The notes below the pieces were generated by a model. The model ran no database searches, had not been told where the DNA came from, and saw only the letters and a list, made by a program, of their open reading frames with translations. Of a DNA stretch of 64,000 bases, positions 32,560-42,079 are shown one piece after another. The position numbers were made by a program, and so were the translations under genes. This stretch comes from Azorinus chamasolen (Eukaryota; Mollusca; Bivalvia; Cardiida; Solecurtidae), in assembly GCA_963576725.1 (NCBI GenBank), contig OY755244.1, positions 80,661,620-80,725,619 on the forward strand, in the 5' to 3' direction. The first letter of the stretch is position 1; each line of letters begins with the position of its first letter.

Positions 32560-33430
32560 GACCTATACAGTGTAACAGTGACTCTAACCAAACCCATCCA
32601 ATTCATTGTGTAGGTTATGATGTCATAATCTTGTTTTGTATCTTTGATGATGAGCATAAAATTAACATGTCAGTGAAGATTGTGTGTGGGTGCGCGCGTA
32701 CTTCATTTATGCTTTTGATGCACAAGCATGCACTTGAGCGAGCGTTATGGACCCGATATGTCGGCTTGTGTTGTAATCTCTCTTATTGTCTCAAGACCAT
32801 TGACGTCAACTCGAACATTACGCAAAGTGAATTATTCATTCAGTCTCGTTTGGACTTTTTTCTATATGCGTTTTACTATTTTCGCAAACATTTTTATTTC
32901 ATTTCATACCAGTAATTTTCGTCATTTTTGAAATTTATTTCTAACGGTACGCACCAGTAATGAGTATAGTCCACGATATACCGTAGTCTAACCCCTGTAC
33001 ACGGTTTTCGACCTTCTGTCGTACATATTCGCCAATAATTTCTGGAACGACTCTGGTGCTGAACGTTACATTCAGGTGATTGAGGTTTCATTGGCTATGC
33101 AACCGCCTTGTACCACAAGAAGCATACCGGTATTTTATCACCCACGCTATATCTCTCAAGCGCAAGTGACATTCCATTTTTCTCGGCCCATTTAGTTTTT
33201 TATGATCTCGATAATACAACTATTCTCTCATCACACCTCTAATGAAAACACGGCATCAAGTATGTTCGCTTTAATATCTACGTTGCCATTATATCAACAC
33301 GTAAACGATACAAACATGTGTTTTATTTGCTCACGGTATATCTGAAAACTCCAATAACCCCAATTATAGAGTCAAGATCCACAGATCGTGCGTGACAAAG
33401 AGACTCAATAAAACAGTGTCTGTAAATTTC
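32560..33430. other. No recognised feature
   Basis: Open frames up to 94 codons overlap on both strands without motif support. Confidence 0.4.
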
Positions 33431-33435
33431 GCATT

Positions 33436-33690
33436 TTGCTTTCGAAGGATCACCTACTTTCAGAATTTGTCAGGTTGGATTCTGAAAGTAGGAGATCCTT
33501 CGAAAGCAAAAGCAGCAATGAGAAAAGAGAATATTGCAGACTCGGTTTATTGAGTCTGTTCACGAGCAGTTATTAAAAGTACAACATTACTCACGCCCTC
33601 TAACACTGACTTAAGCTGTGTTCAGTTTTCAAAACTAATATCATCGAAAGTAATGATCCCGAAAGACCAGAAAATATAACAACACTGAGA
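33436..33690 (-). mobile_element. Family I copy with inverted head junction
   Basis: 33497-33690 follows the 30.6-kb copies (TTGCAGACTCGG, ACTCACGCCC, CCGAAAGACCAGAAAATATA). Its left edge is a hairpin: TTTGCTTTCGAAGGATC...CTACTTTCAGAAT (33440-33470) faces ATTCTGAAAGTAGGAGATCC (33479), so a short inverted copy of the element end lies head to head. Confidence 0.68.
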
Positions 33691-33704
33691 ATTAAGTACG
33701 AGTC

Positions 33705-33826
33705 TGGCTTCTGAGTTTCATAGATTTACGCGCAAACTGAGCGTCGTCACTTTCACTGCCACTGCCTAATTCCGTAGACCTTCTACGTCTCTTTCCTATA
33801 TCTAACTCACGTAACTATCCATACAT
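33705..33826 (-). pseudogene. Possible retroelement C-terminal coding end
   Basis: Minus-strand frame of about 39 codons reading GKRRRRSTELGSGSESDDA then ARKSMKLRSQTRT, followed by a stop at the edge of family I. Basic then Ser/Glu/Asp-rich composition looks protein-like. An in-frame stop lies just upstream and no homologue is recognised. It could be the tail of a Gag-like or host frame running into the family I 3' region, or chance. Confidence 0.25.
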
Positions 33827-34074
33827 TTCACTCTCAATCATTAGCACATGCATACGTTATAATACCGATTCAAATACCAACTTCGAATGGTGTAATTATC
33901 AAATTAACACCGCCGACTTAATCAGCCGCCATGTCCACAACCTGGCATCTCCGGTCTATATCAAATTATACCTTATGCCAGTGTGAAAAAAGAAAATGTC
34001 TGTTTAAATTTGGATCTGATGCAATTTTTACTTGCTTCCATACAACCAAGGTTTTGAGACGCTATTGACCGAAT

Positions 34075-34195
34075 GTCAAACAGATTGGATCCTGATATGA
34101 CGCCGAGTTTAACCGGTGTCTCTTCCGGATCAGAGTCGTTTGCAAGTACTGGTCGGGTCGCTGTAAGCGGGATAAGGTTTCAGTAATTATGTATG
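34075..34195. mobile_element. Family N copy
   Basis: TGTCAAACAGATTGGATCCT, GACGCCGAGTTTAACCGGTG and GCGGGATAAGG. A short hairpin element with GGATCC arms. Termini not defined; no TTAA visible. Confidence 0.6.
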
Positions 34196-34381
34196 CAACG
34201 CTATTAGTTCCTAAAACCTACGAGATAATGAGTACATTCATAACAGTGTCCATTATTCTGCTGTAAGAATGGTGGCCGATCAGTCGCAATTACACAATGA
34301 ACTCATTTCCGAGTTGTACATTTTCTTTGAGAAACTACTGAATGCAAATTAACTAGGGACTCTAATGAGATGCTGATTTAA

Positions 34382-34600
34382 CCCTTTACTCTATAAATTC
34401 GCCTTTCTATGCATTTGCAAATAGAATAGACCCAGATCAGACGGCTCCACAATAATCAGGGTCTGCTTTGTTTGCTTATAATATAACATGATTGTACAAT
34501 TTCTGCCTTTGCCAAAACTTCCATTGTCAATGTCAACAATTACTCAAATTAATATGCATGGTGTTATTAGTTCTTACATGAATATTCATTGGGCAAAGGG
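34382..34600. mobile_element. TTAA-type MITE, subfamily C
   Basis: TTAA at 34378-34381 and 34601-34604. CCCTTTACTCTATAAATTCG to TTCATTGGGCAAAGGG. The hairpin apex is deleted between GACGGCTCC and ATAATCAGGGTC. 219 bp. Confidence 0.82.
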
Positions 34601-34604
34601 TTAA

Positions 34605-34748
34605 TCGGTGTCTCATCTGAATCCAAACTGTTTGCAAATAGGTCAGATCGGGCTTGGCAGGATAACAGTTCGAGGGTTTGGTGCAAAACAATTGTAACTC
34701 CTTCACAAATGAAGGAGTTACAATAGTTTTGCACCAAGCCCTCGAGTT
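34605..34748. mobile_element. Family N right half, interrupted by hairpin H
   Basis: GGTGTCTCATCTGAATCCAA, ACTGTTTGCAAATAGGTCAG, then the H insertion. Confidence 0.55.
34671..34744. mobile_element. Hairpin family H, 74 bp
   Basis: CGAGGGTTTGGTGCAAAACA with inverse; apex AACTCCTTCACAAATGAAGG. Flanked by AGTT at 34667-34670 and 34745-34748, an independent 4-bp duplication. Confidence 0.78.
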
Positions 34749-34799
34749 ATAAACTGTATTGCACAGTGTGTTCCTTTTCGACACATGTCGTGACTAACC

Positions 34800-35075
34800 A
34801 TCATTGGTGTTGTACAAATCCAAGAGCATCAGAATTAGGATTAAAATATAAATCATAAAAGTGCAAATATGAGACATGCAGGAAACACCACATACAGAAC
34901 AAGCAGCCGCCCGAACAGCGACACAAGAAAACACAACACATGTACATAACTATCAAAAACATAAAGAGACGTACAAAGACAAAACAAACATACCATAGGG
35001 GGAAATGGAAGTACCGCCTTGGAACGGTCAATGACTAAAAGTCACTGGGGGTTTAAACCAGTTTGTCTAAACTTA
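34800..35075 (-). mobile_element. Family J copy
   Basis: Minus strand carries TGACCGTTCCAAGGCGGTAC and CCAGTGACTTTTAGTCATTG, then the T/G-rich downstream part. It is nearly adjacent to another copy in the same orientation. Confidence 0.7.
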
Positions 35076-35159
35076 ACATAGACTGTATAATTAGTTACTT
35101 ATAGACCAATATTTCTTCATTATTACATGTTGCTACTGGCAGGCACATTTATTTTTAGT

Positions 35160-35725
35160 CCCTTAGCACAATTGAACAGATGATGACAAAACGTAAATGC
35201 ATGAGTTATGCAGGAACATCACATACAACACACTAAGTCGCCTGAACAGAATCATGACAACAGCAAAGAACAACAAATGCACATGCCTATCAAAAGACAA
35301 AAGGAGACGCACAAAACATAACAAACAATTATTAAGGTGAAGATGGAAGTACCACCTTGGAACAGTCTGTGACAAGTGCCCTCGGGGATCAAACCGGCTT
35401 ACGGGCACCCAATCTCACACTTATTCAATCCCAACCCTAAAAGACAGACTAGTGTAAATAAACATAAATCAACGTATCCCCTCTCCGATTAACTACATCA
35501 ACCGCGATGGCAAATACAGCGTTAAATTGCATGTAAAACGAAAACATATTTAAGGCAAACAAACTGGATCCACCTGTTGCTAGTATACTCAATGATTGAG
35601 CTGCTAATAGAGTAACTGTATAGAGAAAAGTAATAAAAGGTACAACAAAAACGAGAATAATAGAAAATACACAAAACCAACCCAACCTATTTGACAGGAA
35701 ATTGTAATGTTTTATAGGCAGCATT
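35160..35725 (-). mobile_element. Family J copy, long
   Basis: The most extended copy outside the satellite. On the minus strand: TATTACTTTTCTC, CTCAATCATTGAGTATAC, GGAGAGGGGATACGTTGATT, and ACTGTTCCAAGGTGGTACTT, in the same order as 14058-14570. The 5' edge extends further, into CAAATAGGTTGGGTTGG. Confidence 0.75.
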
Positions 35726-35757
35726 TAAAAAGCGTTCAACCTTATATACAGTATATA

Positions 35758-35887
35758 CAGTAAAACCTCTCTATAACGACCATTGAATTATGTTAATTAG
35801 TTAGTATTTAGGGCAGGTGACTGCTCAAAGCAAGATGAAAGTAAAACAGAACGCTCCTATAGTTGCCGTTATAGAGAGGGTTTACTG
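35758..35887. mobile_element. Pogo-like MITE, right arm deleted
   Basis: TA flanks intact. Left half complete to the apex (CGCTCCTATAG), which then joins directly to TTGCCGTTATAGAGAGGGTT. A 130-bp product of a deletion through one hairpin arm. Confidence 0.83.
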
Positions 35888-36074
35888 TATAATGTTCTGC
35901 TTAATTCTACTCAATGAAAATAACAAAACTTAGGTAACATTTTGTAGTTTGTAAAATATTAATTTATAACTTCGAAAATTCGAAGCTGTAGAATCAGATT
36001 TATATAATTCTATGAGGAAACATAGCAGACCATGATAAGACGGCTCATTCTACTATGTGTGAAAAGACGTGAAC

Positions 36075-36478
36075 ATGCCTACGATGACCATTAAATTAGG
36101 TCTTATTCTTGGTATGCCAGACAGGTGGTAGCTTAACCCTTTCGGTGCCAGCATTGTCGTCTGCTGGCATAGTTTCGTTTATTTTTAGTGTAAGTGTATG
36201 TACTTCTTCCATTTTTTTATAAAACAATAAACAGAGTGTCAAACAGTTTGGATCCTGATGAGACACCGAGTTACTCGGCGTCTCAGCTGGATCCAAACTG
36301 TTTGCATGTGATATCATAAACCCATCATTGTGGCACGGAAGGGGTTAATGCATGACGAAAATGACCCTACTCATCTAGAAACTTTCTGTATTACTTTCGT
36401 CCAGCATTAATCGCCCGCCTACTCTTATCGACCTCCATATTTATTCATTACATGACTGCTATAGTCAGGTTTTACCTT
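36075..36478. mobile_element. Pogo-like MITE, host of an A element
   Basis: Arm GACAGGTGGTAGC up to the TTAA at 36133, resuming as TTAATGCATGACGAAAATGA after 36344, with CAGCATTAATCGCCC as the other arm and AGTCAGGTTTTACCTTA at the end. Confidence 0.7.
36137..36344. mobile_element. TTAA-type MITE, subfamily A (nested)
   Basis: TTAA 36133-36136 and 36345-36348 derive from the host arm AGCTTAATGCA, so the duplication is proven by the host consensus. Inverted orientation, 208 bp. Core GGATCCTGATGAGACACC / GTCTCAGCTGGATCC. Confidence 0.88.
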
Positions 36479-36479
36479 A

Positions 36480-36900
36480 TTCCAAACAAAAACACATATT
36501 TTTGACTGTGTGCAAAAGAAATATCCAAGCAATGAACGTAAATGCCAGACGTGTAATATCTTAGAAATGTGCTGTTTCTCTATAGCCACAGTGTCCGTTT
36601 GTTTCGATCTGAGAGAAATATTATTGGAAACTCCAAACTTAAGGAACGTAGATAGAACTACAAAAAATCGAAAAATACAACAATTAGAGAAGCAGTTGGC
36701 AGTATTTATTTACACGGAATTTGAATGAAGAAGCAGTAACATTTACCAAGTCAAAGCTCTTGTTTCACTACTGAAACTACCCGACAAGCCATATACGGAG
36801 TTTATATAAGATGTAAGATGGGAACAATTCAATTAGTTTATCTGTCTTTTGCTTCAATTTTAAAAATGTATTTCTATTCTATTTCTTGTTAGTAAACAGT
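36480..36900. other. No recognised feature
   Basis: One 72-codon frame (36510-36728) without a recognisable domain; considered unsupported. Confidence 0.4.
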
Positions 36901-36914
36901 ATAACCGAGTTTGA

Positions 36915-37005
36915 ATCGAAGAGACGATTCTAAAGAGTGGTCACAGTATCAGGTTTGGTGGAGAAATGACGATTACAGTATTTGGGTATGCACCTTTATC
37001 TAGAT
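36915..37005. mobile_element. Hairpin family G, right half
   Basis: GAAGAGACGATTCTAAAGAG, TGGTCACAG, GTTTGGTGGAGAAATGACGA. The left arm is missing. Confidence 0.6.
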
Positions 37006-37080
37006 AAAATTGTGATAGTTTTATTATATATCTACTACCTAACCCATGTAACCACTGTGTATCTATCCATCTATCTATCT

Positions 37081-37082
<2 letters not shown>

Positions 37083-37141
<59 letters not shown>
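37083..37141. repeat. (AT)n microsatellite
   Basis: About 29 uninterrupted AT units preceded by CTATCTATCTAGATAT. Confidence 0.97.
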
Positions 37142-37144
<3 letters not shown>

Positions 37145-37649
37145 GTCTATAGAATAAATACAACCACACACAATGTCGGTATATATTTGCCGGTATATCA
37201 ATGCCGGTATATCTTTTATACCAATTCATCAGTGTTTGAATCGACGAGTGACAAAACTGGAATTAATCTTATAATTGATATATTTTCAACCAAAGTATAC
37301 AATTCCAATATATATTGCGTTCATCTTTTAGATTTACAAGAAAAACTATGTAGTATACAATACAGCCAAAGCTGTCTACATCGACCGCCTGAAATATGTA
37401 TGATTCTGGCACTTAAGACAGGAGGTAGCTGAATGCAGTACGAAGGTTATATCAAAAGCTCCTCTAGTAGCGTTTGACAATACTTCGGTCTAGCATTAAC
37501 CCTTTCCCTTATGTAAGCGTATTTTGACGCATCTGCAAACAGAGTAGACCCAGATGAGACGGTTCCGAAAGGAGCCTTCTGATCAGGGTCTGCTCTGTTT
37601 GCTTATAGTGTAAAATAGATCTGATTCTACACCATCATCCTGAGCCAAA

Positions 37650-38321
37650 ATGTCATGTGTTCATAAGCCATTATATCTTATTAATATTTACAGAAATCCA
37701 CTTTTACACCCATACACACTACACGGAAAACAACTCAGATCTACTGAATGTTCAAAATATTTAGGAATTGAATTTGGCAAAAATTTGACATGGGCAAATC
37801 ACATCAATAATATAACATCCAAGGCTAGTAACACTATTCGCTTCATTAAGAGAACTGTTAAAACAGAAAACAAACAGATAAAGGAAGCAGCCTACAAAAC
37901 ATATTTCCGTCCCCAGGTTGAACACTGTTCTTCTGTTTGGTATCCTTGCCAGCAGTATCTAACTCATAGGCTAGAAATGGTCCAACGATCCGCAGCTCGT
38001 TACGTTTTTAATGACTACCAGTACACCAGTAGTGTCTCAGAAATGTTAACTTCACTGAATTGGAGAACACTTGAACAAAGAAGAAATCATTCCTCTTTGG
38101 TCATCTTCTTCAAAGGCAAATGTAACCTAGTAGCTGTTGATCATAATAATCTCACTCAGACTAGAAATTTGAACTATTTGATACCTTTTTCCAAAACTCA
38201 AAACCACCTTGTTTCTTTCTTCCCAAGAACAATCAGTCTTTGGGACGGTCTACCACAACATGTGCAGTCCAGTCCAGACTTAGAGACATTTATTCTTAGT
38301 CTGACTGCACTGTATCATTGA
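37650..38321 (+). CDS. LINE reverse transcriptase, C-terminal fragment
   Basis: A 223-codon frame. Residues 1-14 come from the host MITE by read-through, so the ATG is not a real start; retroelement sequence begins at about residue 15. Visible are KYLGIEF (36-42) and LTWANHI (46-52), the conserved block after the polymerase palm in jockey/CR1/L2-type enzymes, then an aromatic-rich YKTYFRPQVEHCSSVWYP segment (82-99) and LEMVQRSAARYV (108-119). The catalytic YADD region, endonuclease and ORF1 are absent. The frame is open to its natural stop, so the insertion is fairly young, but it cannot encode an active enzyme. Confidence 0.88.
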   Translation: MSCVHKPLYLINIYRNPLLHPYTLHGKQLRSTECSKYLGIEFGKNLTWANHINNITSKASNTIRFIKRTVKTENKQIKEAAYKTYFRPQVEHCSSVWYPCQQYLTHRLEMVQRSAARYVFNDYQYTSSVSEMLTSLNWRTLEQRRNHSSLVIFFKGKCNLVAVDHNNLTQTRNLNYLIPFSKTQNHLVSFFPRTISLWDGLPQHVQSSPDLETFILSLTALYH

Positions 38322-38486
38322 GTGATATACGTCATCTATTGCTTTTAAGTGGCTTTGGGACCTTTTATCTTTTTAATTTGCACACATTAACAATGTCTTT
38401 TTAACTTTGCACACTGTTTCCTGACAGCGCCTGTCCATAATAATCGGTGAAGGATTGTCGACAGTATAAAGTTGAAGTTGAAGTTC
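37691..38486 (+). mobile_element. 5'-truncated LINE, 3' end with (TTGAAG)n tail
   Basis: About 796 bp inserted between CTTATTAATATTTA and ATGACGTCATTA of the host MITE; the empty paralogue reads these two joined. The 3' tail repeats GTTGAA, a short-repeat tail as in CR1/L2-like non-LTR elements. No clear target duplication, as is common for 5'-truncated copies. Confidence 0.85.
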
Positions 38487-38624
38487 ATGACGTCATTATT
38501 TCCATTTTATTTTCCAATATGAATATTCATCAGAGAAAGGGTTAATACACAACCAACCGCTCTTATAGACCCCTATACTTATACATTATATGGTCGCTAT
38601 ATGCAGATGCTATTGTATGTTACT

Positions 38625-38802
38625 AGGTGCGTATCCAAATACTAAACTCGTCATTTCTCCACCAATCCCTATGTTGTGACCACTCGTTAGAATCGTCTCT
38701 TCGCAACGAGTGGTCACAACATAGGGTTCGGTGGATAAATAAAGAAGTTACTCTTGAAAATGGTTTAATGTACGCATCTTATCTGGACCTCTAATGTTGT
38801 TC
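38625..38802. mobile_element. Hairpin family G, full copy
   Basis: CCAATCCCTATGTTGTGACC / GGTCACAACATAGGG. The apex is altered (ACTCGTTAGAATCGTCTCTT versus CGCAACGAGT). Right end TACGCATCTTATCTGGACCT is the inverse of the left end at 18685. Confidence 0.72.
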
Positions 38803-39180
38803 TAAGAACAGAATGTTATGGCATACTCGATGAGTACACCAGTTAGCAAATTAGTTGATTTACAAGTAAATCGTAACAATATCAGCGAAATACAATATAC
38901 ATTAACGATGGTCAATGAAAAGTACCAAAATGAGCTTATAATCAAGAACATAATTAGACAAAACACAAAAACTATTGATTAGACAGTTCTCAAACGTTTT
39001 TGCATTTGTACCCTTTGCAGGTATTTGAATCTAATTTGCTAATGTTTTAGTCATATATGTAATTATATAAATGTGGAATAAAGGGGTATTTGTTTGTTGT
39101 TTTGTCCTGTTGACTATGAATACTATTTGTAATATGCATGTTAAATATTCAGGATTTATCAGTTTCATAAACCTACTGTA
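38803..39180. other. No recognised feature
   Basis: AT-rich; nothing identified. Confidence 0.4.
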
Positions 39181-39184
39181 TTAA

Positions 39185-39437
39185 CCCATTCCTTCGTATT
39201 GACGCCTTTTGACGCCTCTGCAAAAGTCACCTGTTGAAACCATTGTGATAAATAGAGCATTTGCTCCTAAACCATTGTGATAAATAGAGCATTTGCTCCT
39301 GTAGGAGCAAATGCTCTATTTATCACAATGGTTTCAAACTACAAAATTCTAAAAAAAATCTTTTCTTTAGTTAATGCACCTTTCCGGTAGATTTATTCAA
39401 AGAGGTTGTGTCTAATAATAGCCTATGAGGTAATGGG
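39185..39437. mobile_element. TTAA-type MITE, subfamily D, arm partly duplicated
   Basis: TTAA 39181-39184 and 39438-39441. ACCATTGTGATAAATAGAGC occurs twice in the left arm, about 40 bp apart, against one right arm. First of three elements joined by shared TTAA. Confidence 0.85.
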
Positions 39438-39441
39438 TTAA

Positions 39442-39627
39442 CCTTTTCACTTTCCGCGCCTTTGCAAACAGAGTAGACTGTATGTTTGTTTATGGAAATT
39501 TATAGATATGATTCTACAGTTTATACTAAAGCAAACAAATTTTGTGTTTATGCACCGTTATAAAACATCAGATGGTGAATATACATGATGCCATTATTTC
39601 TTACATGAATATTCATGGGGCACAGAG
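39442..39627. mobile_element. TTAA-type MITE, subfamily B/C, core deleted
   Basis: Begins directly after the shared TTAA with CCTTTTCACTTTCCGCGCC. The hairpin is collapsed to AGAGTAGACTGTATGTTTG. Right half ends CATGGGGCACAGAG at the TTAA 39628-39631. Confidence 0.78.
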
Positions 39628-39631
39628 TTAA

Positions 39632-39872
39632 CCCTTTCCCTGGTGTAAGCGCATTTTGACGCATCTGCAAACAGAGTAGACCCAGATCAGACGGCTCCTA
39701 TAGGAGCCGTCTGATCAGGGTCTGCTCTGTTTGCTTATAGTGTAATATAGGTCTGATTCTACAGCTTCTTCCTGAGCCAAAATGCAATGTGTTCATAAGC
39801 CATTATAAAAATTAATCTTATTAATATTTATGACGTCATTATTTCCTATATGAATATTCATCAGGGAAAGGG
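39632..39872. mobile_element. TTAA-type MITE, subfamily B, reference copy
   Basis: CCCTTTCCCTGGTGTAAGCG to TCATCAGGGAAAGGG, 241 bp. Core AGACCCAGATCAGACGGCTC / GAGCCGTCTGATCAGGGTCT with apex CTCCTATAGGAG. It shares its left TTAA with the previous element; the right target has mutated to TCAA. It is the unfilled counterpart of 37500-38541. Confidence 0.88.
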
Positions 39873-39876
39873 TCAA

Positions 39877-40230
39877 TGGTTATTATCAAATTGCTCTTTC
39901 AATGTTAGGACAACAACAGCAACTGTCAGAGATTGTAACACTTGCATTCCAAAATGTTTTGCTTAAAATATTCGGACCAATTGTTGGATTACAGTTCAAT
40001 GACGTTTCGCAGAGGTAGTGTTTCAGAACAAAATGCCATGGTGAAGATGCTCCTAAAAACAATTGAACTGTAACAATAAATCAGATAAAGCCGGGGTTAT
40101 TGTCAGAACAAATTCCTTTGGCCTGATTAAGTCATGGCATGAATGCAACTCATCAAATTAACTAAATGCGTTCCGTGGATCTGAGCTATTACAGCAATAT
40201 TGCATTTGCATTTGAAACGTTCTTTGCGAA
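39877..40230. other. No recognised feature
   Basis: Unique-looking sequence without gene signals. Confidence 0.4.
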
Positions 40231-40445
40231 AAGAGTCTTGCTGCACCACTGCAAACAGCGTAGAACCGGTTCAGACCTCACTTCCTATGGGGATGTATCT
40301 GATCATATGGTTATGTGTCTGATTAAGTATTGTATTGAATGAAAAAAGAATGGGAAAACAAAACACATTACAGAAGCGTAGCTGGGTCCAAATGTTGTGA
40401 CCCATCGTGGATAGTGGTGTCTGGGGGAATCTCCCCCGGCAAATG

Positions 40446-41420
40446 TGTTATGCTAGATAGCTATAGGTGGATTTTAAAGTAAAATTCAGCAAAATTTCAC
40501 GGCACATATAACCGAATCATGAAATTTAACCAATTCCCTCACAGGGAAACCCAACCTATATAAACCCCAACCTATTTGAAAAAAGATATTTTAAAAAGGA
40601 GCATTTACTAGAGAAAAGGACAGTTTGGAATTTTGAGGGTTTTTTTAACCCATTGTGATAAATACTGCATTTGCTCCTATATAGGAGCAAATGCTCTATT
40701 TATCACAATGGTGTCAAAATTTGACTTTTAAAGAGGCATACATGTAAAAAAAAAAGTGTCAAAATGAGGGAATGGAAGGAATTTTTGTTATACTACATAG
40801 CCATAGGTGGATTTGAAAGCATATTTGAGCATTATTTCACGGCACATATATAATCGAATCAAGAAATTTAACACATTCCCTCATAGGCTACTTTTAGCCC
40901 CAACCAGTTTGAAAAATATCTTTTGAAAAGGAGCACTTACTAGAGAAAAGGAATGTTTGGAATTGTGAGGATTTGAAACCATCGTGATTAATAGAGAATT
41001 TGTTCCTGTAGGGACAAATGCTCTATTTATCACAATGGTTTCAAAATGTTACTTTTAAAGAGGCACCAAAAGGTGTCAACATGAGGGAATGGAAGGAAAA
41101 TTTTGTTATGCTAGGTAGCTCTAGGTGAATTTGGAAGTTTATTTCAGCATAATTTCATGGTACATATAACAGGTTCATGAACTTTAACCATTCCTTCATA
41201 GGCGTTTTATCAGCCCAAGCCTCTTTGCATAAATCTTCCGAAAAGGAGCATTTACTCAAGAAAGGGAACATTTAGAGTTGTGTAGTTTTGAAACCATGTT
41301 GATGAATAGAGCGTATGCTTCTACGAGAAGATACTCTATTTATCACAATGGTTTGAAAAGGTGACTTTTAAAGAGGCATGAGAAGGTGTCAATGTGAGGG
41401 AATTAGTTAAAGCGTACATA
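40446..41420 (+). repeat. Tandem array built from a D-type MITE (3 units)
   Basis: Units start at TGTTATGCTAG-like sequence at 40446, 40786 and 41104 (periods 340 and 318 bp). Each has about 95 bp of spacer (GGTGGATT...TTTCACGGCACATATA) then a subfamily D element with its own hairpin (GCTCCTATATAGGAGC, TTCCTGTAGGGAC, TTCTACGAGAAG). The TTAA ends are worn. The units differ enough that the amplification is not recent. Confidence 0.82.
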
Positions 41421-41424
41421 ACAA

Positions 41425-41870
41425 GACAGAGGTCTGTCAAAGTCTTCCCACTTCCATCTCCTTTAGGCTTAGATTCGTATTTCCATTTTGGCCATAATAA
41501 TGTTTTCACCTTTGAGAGTAATGTTACGCACATGCGTACGTGCGTATCGCTAGCTACATGTATACCCATGCATTACTACACATTCTGATAAGTGACCAGC
41601 AGGGTATAGTACAGTCACGGTATTTAGAACAGTTCAAAAAGGAAAACAGGAAGAACAGCACGTGCATGTGCACGTCGTGTTTAAATACCTGAACCTTTGG
41701 ATAACAATTACCTGTTACCCCATTATTGGTGTTTGATACCGATTGTTTTTTATAGACCCTGACAATACCCTGCGGCTGAAATGGGTCTGCATTGTTTGCA
41801 ATATGTAAAGATAGCGTCTCATTTGAAAGTATATGGAGTCTGTGTTACTGTAATGAACTTTCATTGGACA
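41425..41870. other. No recognised feature
   Basis: No domain or repeat seen; a small palindrome GCACGTGCATGTGCACGTCG lies near 41658. Confidence 0.4.
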
Positions 41871-41872
41871 TA

Positions 41873-42076
41873 CAGTAAAATCTCGATTATTCAAACACTA
41901 AAATACGTATTATTATCGATCTTTAAGACAGGTGGCAGCTTAATGCATGGTGAAAGTCATGCAGAAAGCTCCTCTGGGAGCTTTCTGCGTGACTTTCACC
42001 ATGCATTAAGTAGCCACCTGCATAAAAGTATCTTAATTCATTTATACAGAAAATTCGAATATTCGAGGTTTTACTG
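41873..42076. mobile_element. Pogo-like MITE, CTCGATTATTC subtype
   Basis: TA at 41871-41872 and 42077-42078; 204 bp. Ends CAGTAAAATCTCGATTATTC and inverse of CAGTAAAACCTCGAATATTC. Central arms TGCATGGTGAAAGTCATGCA with inverse around GCTCCTCTGGGAGC. These ends are the closest here to classical pogo/Tigger termini. Confidence 0.9.
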
Positions 42077-42079
42077 TAT

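Larger units (their letters stand above)
37500..38541. mobile_element. TTAA-type MITE, subfamily B, carrying a LINE
   Basis: TTAA at 37496-37499 and 38542-38545. CCCTTTCCCTTATGTAAGCG to TCAGAGAAAGGG. Without the LINE it is collinear with the 241-bp copy at 39632-39872. Confidence 0.85.
37390..38620. mobile_element. Pogo-like MITE, outermost of a three-level nest
   Basis: Left arm AAGACAGGAGGTAGCTGAATGC, apex CTCCTCTAGTAGCG and ACTTCGGTCTAGCATTAA up to 37499. The right end resumes as TTAATACACAACCAACC, ending near GATGCTATTGTA. It is diverged, consistent with being the oldest layer. Confidence 0.6.

Noticed and set aside
37650..37691. ATG at 37650 as a true start of the reverse transcriptase
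   Set aside because: The first ~14 codons are host MITE sequence present also at the unfilled site; the LINE is 5'-truncated.
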